From NCBI RefSeq assembly GCF_024666595.1, contig NZ_CP088296.1:2904501-2968500 (forward strand): a stretch of 64,000 nucleotides of DNA, given 5' to 3'. The translations under genes and the position numbers were made by a program. This stretch comes from Sphingomonas sp. J315. Lineage in GTDB: Bacteria > Pseudomonadota > Alphaproteobacteria > Sphingomonadales > Sphingomonadaceae. How positions within the stretch are numbered: position 1 is the first letter of the stretch; the number at the start of each line of letters is the position of its first letter. The notes below the pieces were generated by a model that worked only from the letters and a program-made list of their open reading frames with translations, was not told the DNA's origin and searched no databases. Positions 27,996-37,302 of the stretch are shown here, piece after piece.

Positions 27996-28346
27996 ATGCT
28001 CTACCTAGCAATCAAGGCGGCGATTTCCGGCGTGCTCATCGCGCTCGTCTCGGAGATCGCCCGCCGCTCCCCCGGCTTCGGCGCGCTGGTCGCGTCGCTG
28101 CCGCTGGTCTCTGTCCTCGGCATGATCTGGCTCTGGCGCGACAAACCCGACATAACGCTGATGGCCGATCACGCACTCGCGACCTTCTGGTATGTGCTTC
28201 CCAGCCTGCCGATGTTCTTGGTGATCCCACTGTTACTCAAGCGTGGCGTCGGTTTCTTGCCGTCGCTCGCAGCCGGATGCGTGCTGACGGTGCTGCTCTA
28301 TGCGGGGATGACGGTTGTGCTGGGACGATTCGGGGTCCGGCTTTAA
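27996..28346 (+). CDS. DUF3147 family membrane protein
   Basis: A 116-residue protein of four predicted helices: AIKAAISGVLIALVSEIARR, FGALVASLPLVSVLGMIWLW, WYVLPSLPMFLVIPLLL and LPSLAAGCVLTVLLYAGMTVVL. The segment RRSPGFGALVASLPL is characteristic of DUF3147. These proteins commonly close sphingomonad copper clusters; the function is unknown. It follows copB by 61 bases in the same direction and is probably co-transcribed. Confidence 0.85.
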   Translation: MLYLAIKAAISGVLIALVSEIARRSPGFGALVASLPLVSVLGMIWLWRDKPDITLMADHALATFWYVLPSLPMFLVIPLLLKRGVGFLPSLAAGCVLTVLLYAGMTVVLGRFGVRL

Positions 28347-28805
28347 GGCGGCTACTTCATGACCTCGCGATGCCAGATTAGCGAATCCAGCTTACCGGTT
28401 CGAGGCAATGTATATTGAGCAAGCGCATAAGCCTTGGTCGCCACCCCGAATCCACCTGACCTCTAGCGACCGATGGTCGGAGATAACCTCTAGCAGTTGA
28501 GCGGATTGAAACGCAGAAATCCACTAGCCTCTTGGCGGGGATCTACCCACTGTCCGCGCAAGTCACGCGATGGCTGCTTTCGTGGTTCGTCCTGCCAAAA
28601 GCCGCCAGACCGCTTACGGCCCACATCCCGCCGTGCGTCACCCCTGCCGGGCAATGGCCGAAAATGGGCCGGTAGCGGGATGACAGCTTTTGGCCGAGGC
28701 GCGGTGAAAGCTGCCGTTGGCCAGCAGCGGGATCGAGTGGCTGCCTGATCCCGCAAGTTGCCATTCTCAATGGGGAAATGCGGCCAATCAGGAGGCTTTG
28801 TTTGG
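28347..28805. other. Intergenic region, no gene recognised
   Basis: About 460 bases between the DUF3147 gene and the response regulator. Short frames on both strands (around 28490-28756) have no ribosome-binding site and no family resemblance. The sequence may be decayed accessory DNA at the end of the copper island. Confidence 0.5.
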
Positions 28806-29162
28806 CTATATAGCCGCGATGCCGACTTCGCGAAACGCGGAGATCAGGGCCTGCGCCGTAAAGGGCTTGAGCACGATTGAACCGGGCGGGTTGCATGGTA
28901 TGCACTCTTCAGGTGTTCCACTGATGAAGATCACTGGAACTGGCCCCAACCTCCTGTGGATCTCAGCCACTGCGTGCGGCCCCGTACCCTCCAGCAGCTT
29001 CACATCGGAAGTGATCATGTCGGGCTGGTGAGCTGTTGCTGCGGAGACAGCCGCCTCTTGCGTATCAGCTATTTCAAACGACGTCGCACCCTGTGACTCC
29101 AGAATATCCTGGATGGCCATTGCGACCAGTGGTTCATCCTCGATGATCAAAACATGGTACAT
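28806..29162 (-). CDS. Single-domain response regulator
   Basis: A 118-residue receiver domain with no output domain: VLIIEDEPLVAMAIQDILES (acidic pocket), MITSDVKLLEG (phosphorylated Asp in TSDV, near residue 53), VIFISGTPEE and VLKPFTAQ (conserved Lys). The CheY-like form suits phosphorelay or protein-contact signalling. It is divergent from, and 134 bases away from, the GAF/HisKA_2 kinase, which is a likely partner. Confidence 0.88.
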   Translation of the reverse strand: MYHVLIIEDEPLVAMAIQDILESQGATSFEIADTQEAAVSAATAHQPDMITSDVKLLEGTGPHAVAEIHRRLGPVPVIFISGTPEECIPCNPPGSIVLKPFTAQALISAFREVGIAAI

Positions 29163-29295
29163 GCGATAAACTCCTCGCGAATTTTGTTAACGCAGTCAGT
29201 ACCTTATTGATCCGTAGACGTTCACATGCGGCAATGTTCATGGTACTTGCGGGGCCACCTCGGAACAATTCCAGCCGAGGCAAAAGCGAGTTCTA

Positions 29296-30387
29296 ATGGC
29301 CAGCGCATCAATTATTCCAGCAGATGAGCCCTTACGCCTCGCGGCCGTTCGGCGTTACGACATACTCGATACGCCACCTGATGGTGCGTTCGATCGAATC
29401 ACCGCGTTGGCGGCGCGGCGTTTCCGGGTGCCGATCTCAATCATCAGCATCGTCGATGAGGACCGAATCTGGTTCAAATCGCACCATGGGGTACCGGTTA
29501 AGCAGATCGGACGCGATCCCGGCCTTTGCGCCTCGGCCATTCTTTCTGACGATCCGCACATCCTCACCGATGCAAGCATCGATCCCCGCTCGCTCGCCAA
29601 CCCGTTGGTAGCGGGCGACTTCGGGCTTCGCTTTTATGCTGGCGTGCCCCTGACCACGGACGACGGCCATAATCTTGGGACGCTGTGTATCATCGACAAG
29701 GAGGCAAGGCCTATCGACCAGTCGCAGATCGACGACCTGAAAGACCTTGCAGCGATTGTGATGGACCAGATCGAAATGCAGCTTTCGGCGCGACGCGCGG
29801 TCTCCCAGGCTGAGTTGATGGCCAAGGAGATCGACCATCGGGTGATGAACAGCCTGCAATTCGTATCGAGCTTGCTTTCAATGCAAAGCCGAGCGCTCAC
29901 TGACCCGGATACAGTCGGTCATCTCCAGCTTGCCGCCAACCGCGTTGCTGCAGTCGCGCAGGTGCACCGGCATTTTTACGTCGAGGCGACCGATCAGACA
30001 TCCTGCATCACGTTCCTCAGGCGGTTATGCGCCGAGCTCGCGTCGATTCTCGATCGAGAAATTGACGTAAGCGGTGATGAAGGCGTTATCCCAACCACGA
30101 TCATCCAACCCATCGGACTGCTCGTCAACGAACTGGTGACGAACGCGGCCAAGCACGGGCGGGGGCTGATCCAGGTACGCTATGAGATCGAGGCCAATCA
30201 GCATGCCTTGATCGTCTCGGACGACGGTCGCGATCTTCCGAAAGACTTCGACCCGACAGCTACCAGCCAAAGCTTGGGCATGCGAGTTGTCGTGTCGCTT
30301 GCCAGACAACTCGGCGGAGTGTTGACGAGCGGTCACCGACCCGACGGTGGCACCTGTTTCAAAGTGTCGTTTGAGGTGCAACCGTAG
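29296..30387 (+). CDS. GAF-domain HisKA_2-type sensor histidine kinase
   Basis: A 363-residue soluble kinase. Residues 25-165 are a GAF domain (AALAARRFRVPISIISIVDEDRIWFKS, RFYAGVPLTTDDGHNLGTLCIID). Then ELMAKEIDHRVMNSLQFVSSLLSMQSRAL is the HisKA_2 dimerisation helix with the phosphorylated His in DHRV; the ATPase follows with NELVTNAAKHG and SDDGRDLP. It has no membrane segment. Kinases of this type often act in light, oxygen or general stress signalling in alphaproteobacteria. The ligand is unknown. Confidence 0.88.
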   Translation: MASASIIPADEPLRLAAVRRYDILDTPPDGAFDRITALAARRFRVPISIISIVDEDRIWFKSHHGVPVKQIGRDPGLCASAILSDDPHILTDASIDPRSLANPLVAGDFGLRFYAGVPLTTDDGHNLGTLCIIDKEARPIDQSQIDDLKDLAAIVMDQIEMQLSARRAVSQAELMAKEIDHRVMNSLQFVSSLLSMQSRALTDPDTVGHLQLAANRVAAVAQVHRHFYVEATDQTSCITFLRRLCAELASILDREIDVSGDEGVIPTTIIQPIGLLVNELVTNAAKHGRGLIQVRYEIEANQHALIVSDDGRDLPKDFDPTATSQSLGMRVVVSLARQLGGVLTSGHRPDGGTCFKVSFEVQP

Positions 30388-30643
30388 TTAGCGGGTGACG
30401 CGCGCCGCCACCAGCGCCTGCGACAAAGGCAGCTGATCGGGAAGCGCGGCCTGTTGCCCGCTTTTTGCTGATTGTTGCTTCCAAGTCGCCGGACCGTTTC
30501 CCGCCCAAAGGCAGCCGATCCATCACCGCTTGGGTGAACGACCGCTTTCGGGATCAGCGAGGGGCATGGCGAACGACCGGAACTAGGGCGCAAAGCGGTC
30601 GGGGATGGGCGGCTCAAGCCCTCTGAGTGAGCCGCCCAAATTT
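30388..30643. other. Intergenic region, apparently non-coding
   Basis: No gene is supported between the kinase and the recombinase. The stretch ends in the hairpin annotated at 30607-30637. It is the likely left edge of the accessory region, although I cannot see an attachment-site repeat. Confidence 0.4.
30607..30637 (+). terminator. Hairpin GGGCGGCTCA/TGAGCCGCCC with AAATTTT
   Basis: Perfect 10-base arms with an 11-base loop, followed on the + strand by AAATTTT. It could end transcription coming from the kinase side. On the minus strand it lies just past the recombinase stop but lacks a U-run. Confidence 0.5.
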
Positions 30644-31297
30644 TCAGATTTCAGTCCGCTCGGCAAGAACCAGCGCGTCTTCGATATCGACGCCCAAGTA
30701 CCTGACCGTGTTTTCGATCTTCGTATGTCCTAATAGGGTTTGGATGGCCCGCAGATTGCCCGTCGCCTTATAGATCATTGCTGCCTTGGTCCGTCGCAAC
30801 GAATGGGTGCCGTAGGCCTCGCTACGCAGGCCGATTGCGACAACCCACTCGTCGACCAGTCTTGCATACTGGCGCGTGCTTAGATGACCGGAACGATCGA
30901 CACGGCTTGGAAACACAAAATCGTCCGTCGATCCTCCACGCCGATCAAGCCAGGCAAGCAGGCTCGCTCGTACGTCTGCGGTGATTTCGAACTGGACTGG
31001 CTTGCCGGTCTTGTGTTGCGTGACAATCGCACGCGATCTGATCGCTGAACCGTAGACTACGTCGCCAATCGTGATTGAGACCAGATCGCATCCTCGCAGC
31101 TTGCTGTCGATCGCGAGGTCGAACAAGGCCCTGTCACGCAGTCGGCCCTCACGATCCAGAAAGAAGCGAATGGCCCATATTTGCTTCTGTGTGAGCGGTC
31201 GTTTGGTGCCAACGACCTTTCCCGCGTTCCAAGCCGGCCTTGTCAGCATCATCGGATCATATTGTGCGTGTCCCATTGTCTCTCTCCGCGGTCGCAA
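30644..31297 (-). CDS. Tyrosine recombinase/integrase
   Basis: A 217-residue tyrosine recombinase carrying essentially the catalytic domain only. The catalytic residues are visible: Arg in SKLRGCDLVSI, Lys in THKTGKPVQF-like HKTGK, His-x-x-Arg in GTHSLRRTKAAM, His in LLGHTKIENTVRYLGVD and the nucleophile Tyr in VRYLG. The N-terminal DNA-binding arm is short, so it may act on simple or internal sites. It stands at the left edge of the mobile-element genes and could serve as integrase, but attachment sites were not identified. Confidence 0.88.
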   Translation of the reverse strand: MRPRRETMGHAQYDPMMLTRPAWNAGKVVGTKRPLTQKQIWAIRFFLDREGRLRDRALFDLAIDSKLRGCDLVSITIGDVVYGSAIRSRAIVTQHKTGKPVQFEITADVRASLLAWLDRRGGSTDDFVFPSRVDRSGHLSTRQYARLVDEWVVAIGLRSEAYGTHSLRRTKAAMIYKATGNLRAIQTLLGHTKIENTVRYLGVDIEDALVLAERTEI

Positions 31298-31435
31298 TTG
31301 ACCGGGAGCGGGAACGCTGGAGCAGGGAGGATCGCATGATGGGGAGGTTGAAACTGGCCACCATCAAGGTTGTTGCGGAGTCCTCGGCAGGCTAGGATTT
31401 CAGGATGTTGTCCGGCGTCACCGCAGGCCGCAGCG

Positions 31436-32356
31436 ATGCGTAGCGATCTCGACCACCTGCCTCTTGTACAGAGGACGGAGCTGCAACGCGTCCAGCGGAC
31501 GCTGATGGCTGAATTCGAGACGGCGATCGCCGGCGCTACCCAGCCATGGAAACGTAACGGCAAGATCCTCAAGATCATCCTCTTTGGAAGCTATGCGCGC
31601 GACGATTGGGTCGATGAACCGGAGAACGGGTACCAGTCCGACTATGATCTGCTGATTGTGGTCAGTCACGCTGATCTCACCGACGTCGCAGACTATTGGT
31701 ATGTGGCTGAGGACAAGATCCTTCGAGACGAGGCGATCGACCGTCCCGTAAATCTCATCGTGCATACGCTCGATGAGGTGAACAAGGCGCTTGAGCGCGG
31801 CGAGTATTTTTGGGTGGATATCGCTCGCGATGGGGTTGCCCTCTATGAATTGCCCAACCACGCGCTAGCTTCACCAAAAGCGCTCTCGCCTCGTGACGCA
31901 TACGAACTCGCGGCCTCTTACTTCTCGGTTAGGTTCGCAGATCTTGAAGTCTGGATGGAAACGGCGAGTTCCCAGCTTGAACGTGCGGACCAAGAGAGCG
32001 TGTATCTGAAGCATGCCGCCTTCAATTTTCATCAAGCGACAGAAACGGCCTATGCCTGTTTCCTCCTCGTCCAGACGCTATACTTCCCCCGCTCGCACAA
32101 CATCAAATTCCTGCGCTCGCTGGCGGAGGACAAGGAACACCGTCTGATCGAGGCCTGGCCGCGCGCCAATCGGGCCGATCGACGCCGGTTCGAACTCCTC
32201 AAGCGCGCCTATGTCGAGGCGCGCTATTCCTCGAGCTACGCGATCTCGAGTGAAGATCTCGATGCGATCGCGGTCGCGGTGCAGCGCCTTCGGGATATTG
32301 TTGAGACGGTATGCCGCGAACGGCTCGAACTCCTGCGGATCGAAGCGGGCGTCTGA
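31436..32356 (+). CDS. Nucleotidyltransferase-HEPN domain protein
   Basis: About 306 residues from ATG 31436 (an ATG 66 bases upstream is less likely). The N-terminal MNT-type nucleotidyltransferase has GSYARDDWVDEP followed by SDYDLLIVV, the G-S-x(n)-D-x-D site with both aspartates. The C-terminal HEPN domain has KHAAFNFHQATETAYACFLLVQ and RRFELLKRAYVEARYSSSYAI. In two-gene form MNT and HEPN make toxin-antitoxin pairs in which the MNT partner modifies the HEPN RNase. Here they are fused, as in many bacteria. A decayed second copy of the HEPN end lies at 62851. Confidence 0.85.
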   Translation: MRSDLDHLPLVQRTELQRVQRTLMAEFETAIAGATQPWKRNGKILKIILFGSYARDDWVDEPENGYQSDYDLLIVVSHADLTDVADYWYVAEDKILRDEAIDRPVNLIVHTLDEVNKALERGEYFWVDIARDGVALYELPNHALASPKALSPRDAYELAASYFSVRFADLEVWMETASSQLERADQESVYLKHAAFNFHQATETAYACFLLVQTLYFPRSHNIKFLRSLAEDKEHRLIEAWPRANRADRRRFELLKRAYVEARYSSSYAISSEDLDAIAVAVQRLRDIVETVCRERLELLRIEAGV

Positions 32357-32376
32357 CCTCCGAACCTTGCCAGAGA

Positions 32377-34344
32377 TCAGCCGATCTCAGGGCCGCCGCG
32401 TCCACGCCCGAACCGCCAGCTGATCCCATCTCCGCGCATGATCCCGCTGACCTGATTGCCGATCTGCTTCTCGAGCGTCGGGCGCCATGGGACCAGGGTG
32501 AATTCGCGGCTGTTCTCGACCAGTGCGAACCGGCCGCTTGCAAGGTCGACACGGCGTATCAGCCGTCCCTCGATCCGCTCGCCCGGGACCGGTTTAGCAT
32601 AGGGCAGGGCACGCTCGTGCCCGAGCGTCCCGGCAACACGCCGCAACTCGCCGCGTTCGAGCGCAGCCAGCAGGTCCGCACGCGCGCGCAGCTGGCCATT
32701 TTCAACCTGGGCGAGCCCCTGATCGAGCAGCCATTGCCGCCGCGCCGTCAGCGCCGCGCGGACCTCGCGGCCGAACCCAGCGTCGCGCGCTGCAACAGGA
32801 TCACCGCCCACCAGTTCGCGATCGAGCCAGGTCGCGCCATCGGCCTGCGGCAGTTGTTCGAGCGGGAGTGCCGAAAGGAGCTTGATTTCGACCGGTCGCT
32901 CACGCCGCTGCGTTCGCGCAAAAGCCTGCGCGCGATCGAGATGGTCGGCGGCAATGCGCCAGCTGCCATCGCCCTCGCGCTCGACGCCGGAGCCCGCGCG
33001 CCGCATCGCCTCGAGGCGGCGGACATGGCTCTGCACATATTCAGTGCTGGCCTTTGGGTCGTGCGTAAGGTGGAGCTCGGCGGAATAGCGTCCCTCATTG
33101 GCCGCTGCGATCTCCGCGACCGTGCGATCGACCTGCCTCGGGTCTGCGCTGCGTGCATTGACCTCAACGATCCCGCCAACTGGCAGCGGCTCGGTGGCGT
33201 CAGCCCTGCCGATATCGACATAATGGGTCCGTCCATCGACGCCATCGACCAGCAGATAATGGCGGTCGCGCAATTCATCCGAGAGCCCGCGGACGACGAC
33301 GCGGCCGGTGATCGTGGCCTGGCTTTGGTCGCTGCCGAAGATCACTCCGGTCTCGGGCACTCGACCGAGGCGCTGCGCGGTCATCTCGCGCTGCATCGTG
33401 CGGATGATGTCGCCGCGCTCGCCCATCGCGCGCAGAACCGGCTCAAGCTCATCCGCCAGTCGCCAGCGCCCGGCACCCAGCGCGTCGGCCAGCCCCATGC
33501 GCCCGAGCGTCTTCAATCGACCGGCGCGCAGCGCCTGCTCGAAGGGGCTGCGCGAGGCGGCGCCGACGACCCGCGCATCGTCCATCGCGCGCAGCAATTT
33601 ACGGTCGATGCCGGTGAACCGTTCAGCGGTCATCTCGTGGCGCAGCTGGGCTTCGATTTCGTGGGTGGTGCGCGGTCCCAGGTCGAGCGTCATCAGCTCG
33701 GCGGCGCGGGCGCGTACGCCATGCGCGATATAGTCGCGCGCGATCACCAGATTGGCGCCGGTGTCATCGACTCCGCGCAGCAAGATATGGGTATGCGGAT
33801 GGCCGGTGTCGAAGTGATCAACCGCGACCCAGTCAAGCCGGGTCCCGAGGTCGATTTCCATCTGCGCCATCAGCCGACGGGTGAGCGGGCGCAGGGCTTC
33901 GAGCTGATCGCCATCTTCGGCCGAGACAATGAAGCGAAACTGGTGCCGGTCGTCGCTGCTGCGATCGAGGAAGGCGCGCCCATCGGCCTTGTCTTCCGTG
34001 GGGCCATAAAGCGTGCCCGGACCGCCTTCACGGGTGACGCTGTCGCGCTGGAGATAGCGCAAATGGGTGCGTGCTCCCGTCACCCCTTTTCCGCCAAGCC
34101 GGACGAGGCGCGTTTTGACGACCGCGCGGCGGCCGGCGAACCGTGTGTTGGAGGCGCGTTGCGACAGCAGCCGACCGATCGCCGAGCCGCGTCCGATGCG
34201 GCTGCCATCGAAGCGCCGGCGCCCGGGCTTAAGGCCGCCCGCGCGCGCGGCAGCTGCGGTCACTTTGCCTAGATAACGCTGGCTGCCGCGCCGTGGCTTG
34301 TTGCCGATCCGGCCAAGCCGGGGCTCGAGGTCGTCCTCGCTCAT
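32377..34344 (-). CDS. DUF3363-type relaxase/mobilisation nuclease
   Basis: A VirD2-like relaxase of about 655 residues from ATG 34344 (MSEDDLEPRLGRIG); an in-frame ATG at 34470 would add 42 residues without family character. The N-terminal basic region leads into HQFRFIVSAEDGDQLE and the metal-binding VAVDHFDTGHPHTHILLRG (three-histidine HUH motif). The C-terminal half is the DUF3363 domain. It nicks oriT and leads the strand into a recipient. Neighbouring lytic transglycosylase, TraF and DUF736 genes fit a conjugative or mobilisable element, but no coupling protein or secretion genes are in the window. Confidence 0.92.
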   Translation of the reverse strand: MSEDDLEPRLGRIGNKPRRGSQRYLGKVTAAAARAGGLKPGRRRFDGSRIGRGSAIGRLLSQRASNTRFAGRRAVVKTRLVRLGGKGVTGARTHLRYLQRDSVTREGGPGTLYGPTEDKADGRAFLDRSSDDRHQFRFIVSAEDGDQLEALRPLTRRLMAQMEIDLGTRLDWVAVDHFDTGHPHTHILLRGVDDTGANLVIARDYIAHGVRARAAELMTLDLGPRTTHEIEAQLRHEMTAERFTGIDRKLLRAMDDARVVGAASRSPFEQALRAGRLKTLGRMGLADALGAGRWRLADELEPVLRAMGERGDIIRTMQREMTAQRLGRVPETGVIFGSDQSQATITGRVVVRGLSDELRDRHYLLVDGVDGRTHYVDIGRADATEPLPVGGIVEVNARSADPRQVDRTVAEIAAANEGRYSAELHLTHDPKASTEYVQSHVRRLEAMRRAGSGVEREGDGSWRIAADHLDRAQAFARTQRRERPVEIKLLSALPLEQLPQADGATWLDRELVGGDPVAARDAGFGREVRAALTARRQWLLDQGLAQVENGQLRARADLLAALERGELRRVAGTLGHERALPYAKPVPGERIEGRLIRRVDLASGRFALVENSREFTLVPWRPTLEKQIGNQVSGIMRGDGISWRFGRGRGGPEIG

Positions 34345-34641
34345 GGCCGCCACCGGCGCGTTGAACAAGTCTCGCAGATCGGCTCGAAAACCCGCAGATT
34401 TCCGTGGTTCAGACCGCCGCTGTCTCCCCGGCCTTGCCCAGTGTCTCGCGAAAAAAGGATGTGCAGACAATCAGTTGGCGAGGGTAGCGAGGCACTGCCT
34501 TTATCTTGCAAACATCTCCTCACCCCCTCCCGCACCCAACCGCCAGCCAGATCCTCCCGCCGCCAAAGCTCCGGACGGCTCACAAGAAAGGCCGGACCGC
34601 GATGCCCGATGGACGTCGCGACCCGGCGATGAATGCTGTGT

Positions 34642-35004
34642 TCAGCGCGCATCGGCATAAGCGCGCCGTGCGTCTCGCGCCCGTGGGAACCGCCGACATG
34701 CGAGCAGTCCGTGCGGCGCTCCCTCGCCATCGACGATGCACTGCGCAGTAAACCAGCGGCCATCGAGCTTGCCGAGGATCGCGACCCGGTCGAGCTCGAC
34801 CTCGCCGCTGTCCGCGTCGCACTCCCAGCAGCCGAGCCAGCGTTCGGACACGCGCGCGTCCCAATGGAAATCGGTCTCCTCGGCATCGAGAAACCGCGCG
34901 GCCAATGCATCTGCAACCACGCCGCCAAATTCGAGCGCGAGCCCCGAGGCCAGAGCTGCCTGTACAAGATGTGCGCCACGCGCGCTGGACTGAATGCTGG
35001 TCAT
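34642..35004 (-). CDS. Hypothetical protein of the mobile element
   Basis: A 120-residue soluble protein: an N-terminal helix (SSARGAHLVQAALASGLALEFGGVVADALAARFLDAEETDFHWDAR), then a beta-rich part VELDRVAILGKLDGRWFTAQCIVDGEGAPHGLLA. I recognise no domain name for it. It lies between the relaxase and the lytic transglycosylase, in the same direction. An upstream GGAGG-like site and coherent amino-acid composition support coding. Confidence 0.6.
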   Translation of the reverse strand: MTSIQSSARGAHLVQAALASGLALEFGGVVADALAARFLDAEETDFHWDARVSERWLGCWECDADSGEVELDRVAILGKLDGRWFTAQCIVDGEGAPHGLLACRRFPRARDARRAYADAR

Positions 35005-35123
35005 AACGATCCTCCAGTGATGCGTCCCCGGGATCGGGAACGCCCCTGTCGGGGCGGTGGGCGGGGCGGCTGTCAGGGCCGCCGGAGCGTCAGCGCAGGC
35101 GCCGCGAAGCGGACGTGGGGGAG

Positions 35124-35144
35124 CCGATTTACGCAGTAAATCGG
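35124..35144. repeat. Perfect hairpin CCGATTTAC-GCA-GTAAATCGG (oriT candidate)
   Basis: Nine-base arms and a three-base loop in a 222-base non-coding gap between the hypothetical gene and the lytic transglycosylase. AT-containing arms in very GC-rich surroundings, close to the relaxase gene, are what an origin of transfer could look like. The nic site itself is not identified. Confidence 0.4.
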
Positions 35145-35226
35145 GGGGTACCCGCAGGCCTTGAAAGCCGCTCCGTCCGCCGCCATGCTTGGATTATCGA
35201 GACGTCCCCCTCCTATCCTGTGAGGC

Positions 35227-35979
35227 TCATTGGTCATCGCGGCGGATCGCAAACAGGCCGTCGGGACTTGGGTCTGCCCCCACGCCATCTCTGAGGCTAC
35301 TGACCTGGTCCTGCGCAGCGCGATGCACCGCGAACAGTGGCTCGGGGCGAGCTTCCGAAGCGCTGGTGCGCGGACCATCGCGCGACGTTGGCGCGACCGC
35401 CGACGCTCCTGCGACTTGCGCAAGATAGGCGCGGGTCTCGGCCGGGAGCGAAGCCTTGCCGCGCAAATGGGCGGCGTAGCGCGCTGGCCCAGCGTTGTAG
35501 GCGGCGAACAGTCCCGGATAGCCGAACCGGTCGTACATCGCGCGCAGATAGGCAGCTCCGGCAAGGATATTGTCGCGCGGGTCGTCGGGATCGGTGCCCA
35601 GTCCGAGCTGAACGCGCAGCTCTGCCCAGGTGCCCGGCATCAGCTGCATCAGGCCGATCGCGCCTTTGTTCGAGCGGATCGGGCGACCGTGGAGCATGGT
35701 GCGCCCACCGCTTTCGGCGCGCATGACGGGGACGATCCAGCTCGCGGGAATGCCGAAGCGTTGCGCTGCTTCATCGATATGCGCCTGCCAGCGCGCGACC
35801 GGATCGGCGCGATCGATCGGCGCAGGCGGCGATCGCGGCGGGTCGTCCATGACTGCTGCCGATGGCGCGTCCTGCTGAACTCCCGGTGCAGTCTGCGCAG
35901 CGCTCGTGGCAGCGCAGACGCCCCACATCAGCGCGATTCCGCCCGCAATGGGCGTGCGCTTCGCGCCCGCGCGGCTCAT
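35227..35979 (-). CDS. Lytic transglycosylase (VirB1-like)
   Basis: A 250-residue secreted protein with a signal peptide (AGGIALMWGVCAATSAAQ) and an SLT domain at residues 70-190. The catalytic Glu is in VPMRAESGG-like VMRAESGGRTM, followed by KGAIGLMQLMPGTWAEL and NILAGAAYLRAMYDRFGYPGLFAAYNAGPARY. It opens peptidoglycan for pilus or conjugation machinery. It overlaps traF by four bases, as in Tn4371-like elements. Confidence 0.92.
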   Translation of the reverse strand: MSRAGAKRTPIAGGIALMWGVCAATSAAQTAPGVQQDAPSAAVMDDPPRSPPAPIDRADPVARWQAHIDEAAQRFGIPASWIVPVMRAESGGRTMLHGRPIRSNKGAIGLMQLMPGTWAELRVQLGLGTDPDDPRDNILAGAAYLRAMYDRFGYPGLFAAYNAGPARYAAHLRGKASLPAETRAYLAQVAGASAVAPTSRDGPRTSASEARPEPLFAVHRAAQDQVSSLRDGVGADPSPDGLFAIRRDDQ

Positions 35980-36575
35980 GGTTCGCGTGCTTCGCTGCGC
36001 GTCCAGAGCGGGGTCGCCCTGCCGATGATGTCGCCCGGTGCGCTCACCCCGAAATAGCGCCCGTCGAACGAGTCCGGAGCGTCGGCGAGCAACAGACGCT
36101 GCCCGTCGCGCAGTCGGACACAGGCCTGCCAGCGCGGCAATGAGCGCCCGGCGCGGTCGACCACAAGCCGGGTCGCACGCAAGATGCCATTGACGAACAG
36201 CCGCCGCCCGAGCGCACAGACGTCGTCGCCCGGCATCGCTGCGACGCGCTTCACCAGCGGGACATTGGCGGGGAGATAATGCCGCCGAGCGGCAAGTGCG
36301 CGCGCATGTTCGGGCGGCCAGGCGATCATCAGTTCACCGAGCTCGGCGGCCCGTCCTGGCGCGACGCGATAGAGCCCGATCGGCATGCTTGAACTCGCAT
36401 TCCAGACCAGCAGCGGGGGCGGGGCGACGACCAGTGTCGCGATGCAGGGCAGGGCCGCAACCAGCGCGAGCCCGGCGATCCGCGCGTGGCGGCGGCGAAG
36501 CGCGCGCGTCGCGCGGAGCGCATCGCCCCAGGCGAAGAGCGGGCCATTCGGCCGGCCGGGGTCAGCCTTGCGCAT
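35976..36575 (-). CDS. traF: TraF-like S26 family signal peptidase
   Basis: A 199-residue membrane protease from ATG 36575. One N-terminal membrane helix (IAGLALVAALPCIATLVVAPPPLLVW) is followed by the catalytic Ser region NASSSMPIGLYRV and the catalytic Lys region VPLVKRVAAMPGD, then FDGRYFGVSAPGDIIGRATPLW. In conjugation systems TraF processes and cyclises the pilin. Here the pilin and the mating-pore genes are absent, so this is a partial system or relies on another element. Confidence 0.88.
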   Translation of the reverse strand: MRKADPGRPNGPLFAWGDALRATRALRRRHARIAGLALVAALPCIATLVVAPPPLLVWNASSSMPIGLYRVAPGRAAELGELMIAWPPEHARALAARRHYLPANVPLVKRVAAMPGDDVCALGRRLFVNGILRATRLVVDRAGRSLPRWQACVRLRDGQRLLLADAPDSFDGRYFGVSAPGDIIGRATPLWTRSEAREP

Positions 36576-36804
36576 CGCGCACCCCTTGGCGTGATTGCGC
36601 GCGCGACCAGCTGTCGAGATCGTCGATATGATATTGGACGGAGCGGCTGTGGCGGCGGAACACCGGCCCCTCGCCACGGCTGCGCAGCGTCTTGAGCAGG
36701 CGCGGCGAGAGCGCAAGATAGGCGGCGGCCTGCTCGGTGGTGAGGAAGGGCGTGCCACGCCTTGCACGCGCCGCCCGCTCGATAATATCGTCCTCGTCGC
36801 GCAT
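36562..36804 (-). CDS. AlpA/excisionase-like helix-turn-helix protein
   Basis: An 80-residue DNA-binding protein: FLTTEQAAAYLALSPRLLKTLRSRGEGPVFRRHSRSVQYHIDDLDSW is the MerR-like winged helix of the HTH_17/AlpA group. Such proteins act as excisionases or local regulators in integrative elements. It overlaps the start of traF by 14 bases and is probably co-transcribed with it. Confidence 0.85.
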   Translation of the reverse strand: MRDEDDIIERAARARRGTPFLTTEQAAAYLALSPRLLKTLRSRGEGPVFRRHSRSVQYHIDDLDSWSRAQSRQGVRDAQG

Positions 36805-36978
36805 CGCACCGGCTCCCGATGACAGGCGGCGCAGATGCCGCCCGGTGCCCCGAGCGATGCCCTCTCGCGCCTGTGCGCGGCAGGATCGAAATCGTGTCCG
36901 CCTGTTTTCGATCCCCCTTTGCCGGGTCCAAGCACGCCAATGGCCCCGCGCCGCATGCGGCGCGGGGCGGGGCGGGTC

Positions 36979-37302
36979 TCAGTCCGCGGGGTTCCAGATC
37001 AGGGCGAAGACATCGTCGTCGTCCTGGCCCGCCGCGCGGCCGAGATTGGCATAGATGCGGCGCGGTCCGAATTCGGGCGCGGCGAGGCTCAGCGACACAT
37101 AATCGCGTCCCGAGGCCTCGCCCTGGCGAACCCAGCCCGCGCCGATCTCGACGCCGCCGGCGGCGACGCGATAATCTGGCTGCGCGTCGCTCGACTTGCC
37201 GCGATTGGGGGTGATTTCGATCTCGGCGCGGATCGAAAGGGTCTTGAGCTGGCCCTTGAAGCCGCCATGGGCGGTGCGGGTCACGGTTCCGATCGAAGGC
37301 AT
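36979..37302 (-). CDS. DUF736 family protein
   Basis: A 107-residue DUF736 protein starting MPSIGTVTRTAHGGFKGQLKTLSIRAEIEI, with RDYVSLSLAAPEFGPRRIYANLGRA near residue 65. It is small, beta-rich and soluble; a standard passenger of alphaproteobacterial conjugative elements with no known activity. ATG 37302 is taken; the longer open frame upstream has no family character. Confidence 0.9.
   Translation of the reverse strand: MPSIGTVTRTAHGGFKGQLKTLSIRAEIEITPNRGKSSDAQPDYRVAAGGVEIGAGWVRQGEASGRDYVSLSLAAPEFGPRRIYANLGRAAGQDDDDVFALIWNPAD

Noticed and set aside
32311..34272. 650-codon open frame on the + strand opposite the relaxase
   Set aside because: The relaxase on the other strand has clear motifs; this frame has no start signal, no domain and shadow-like composition.
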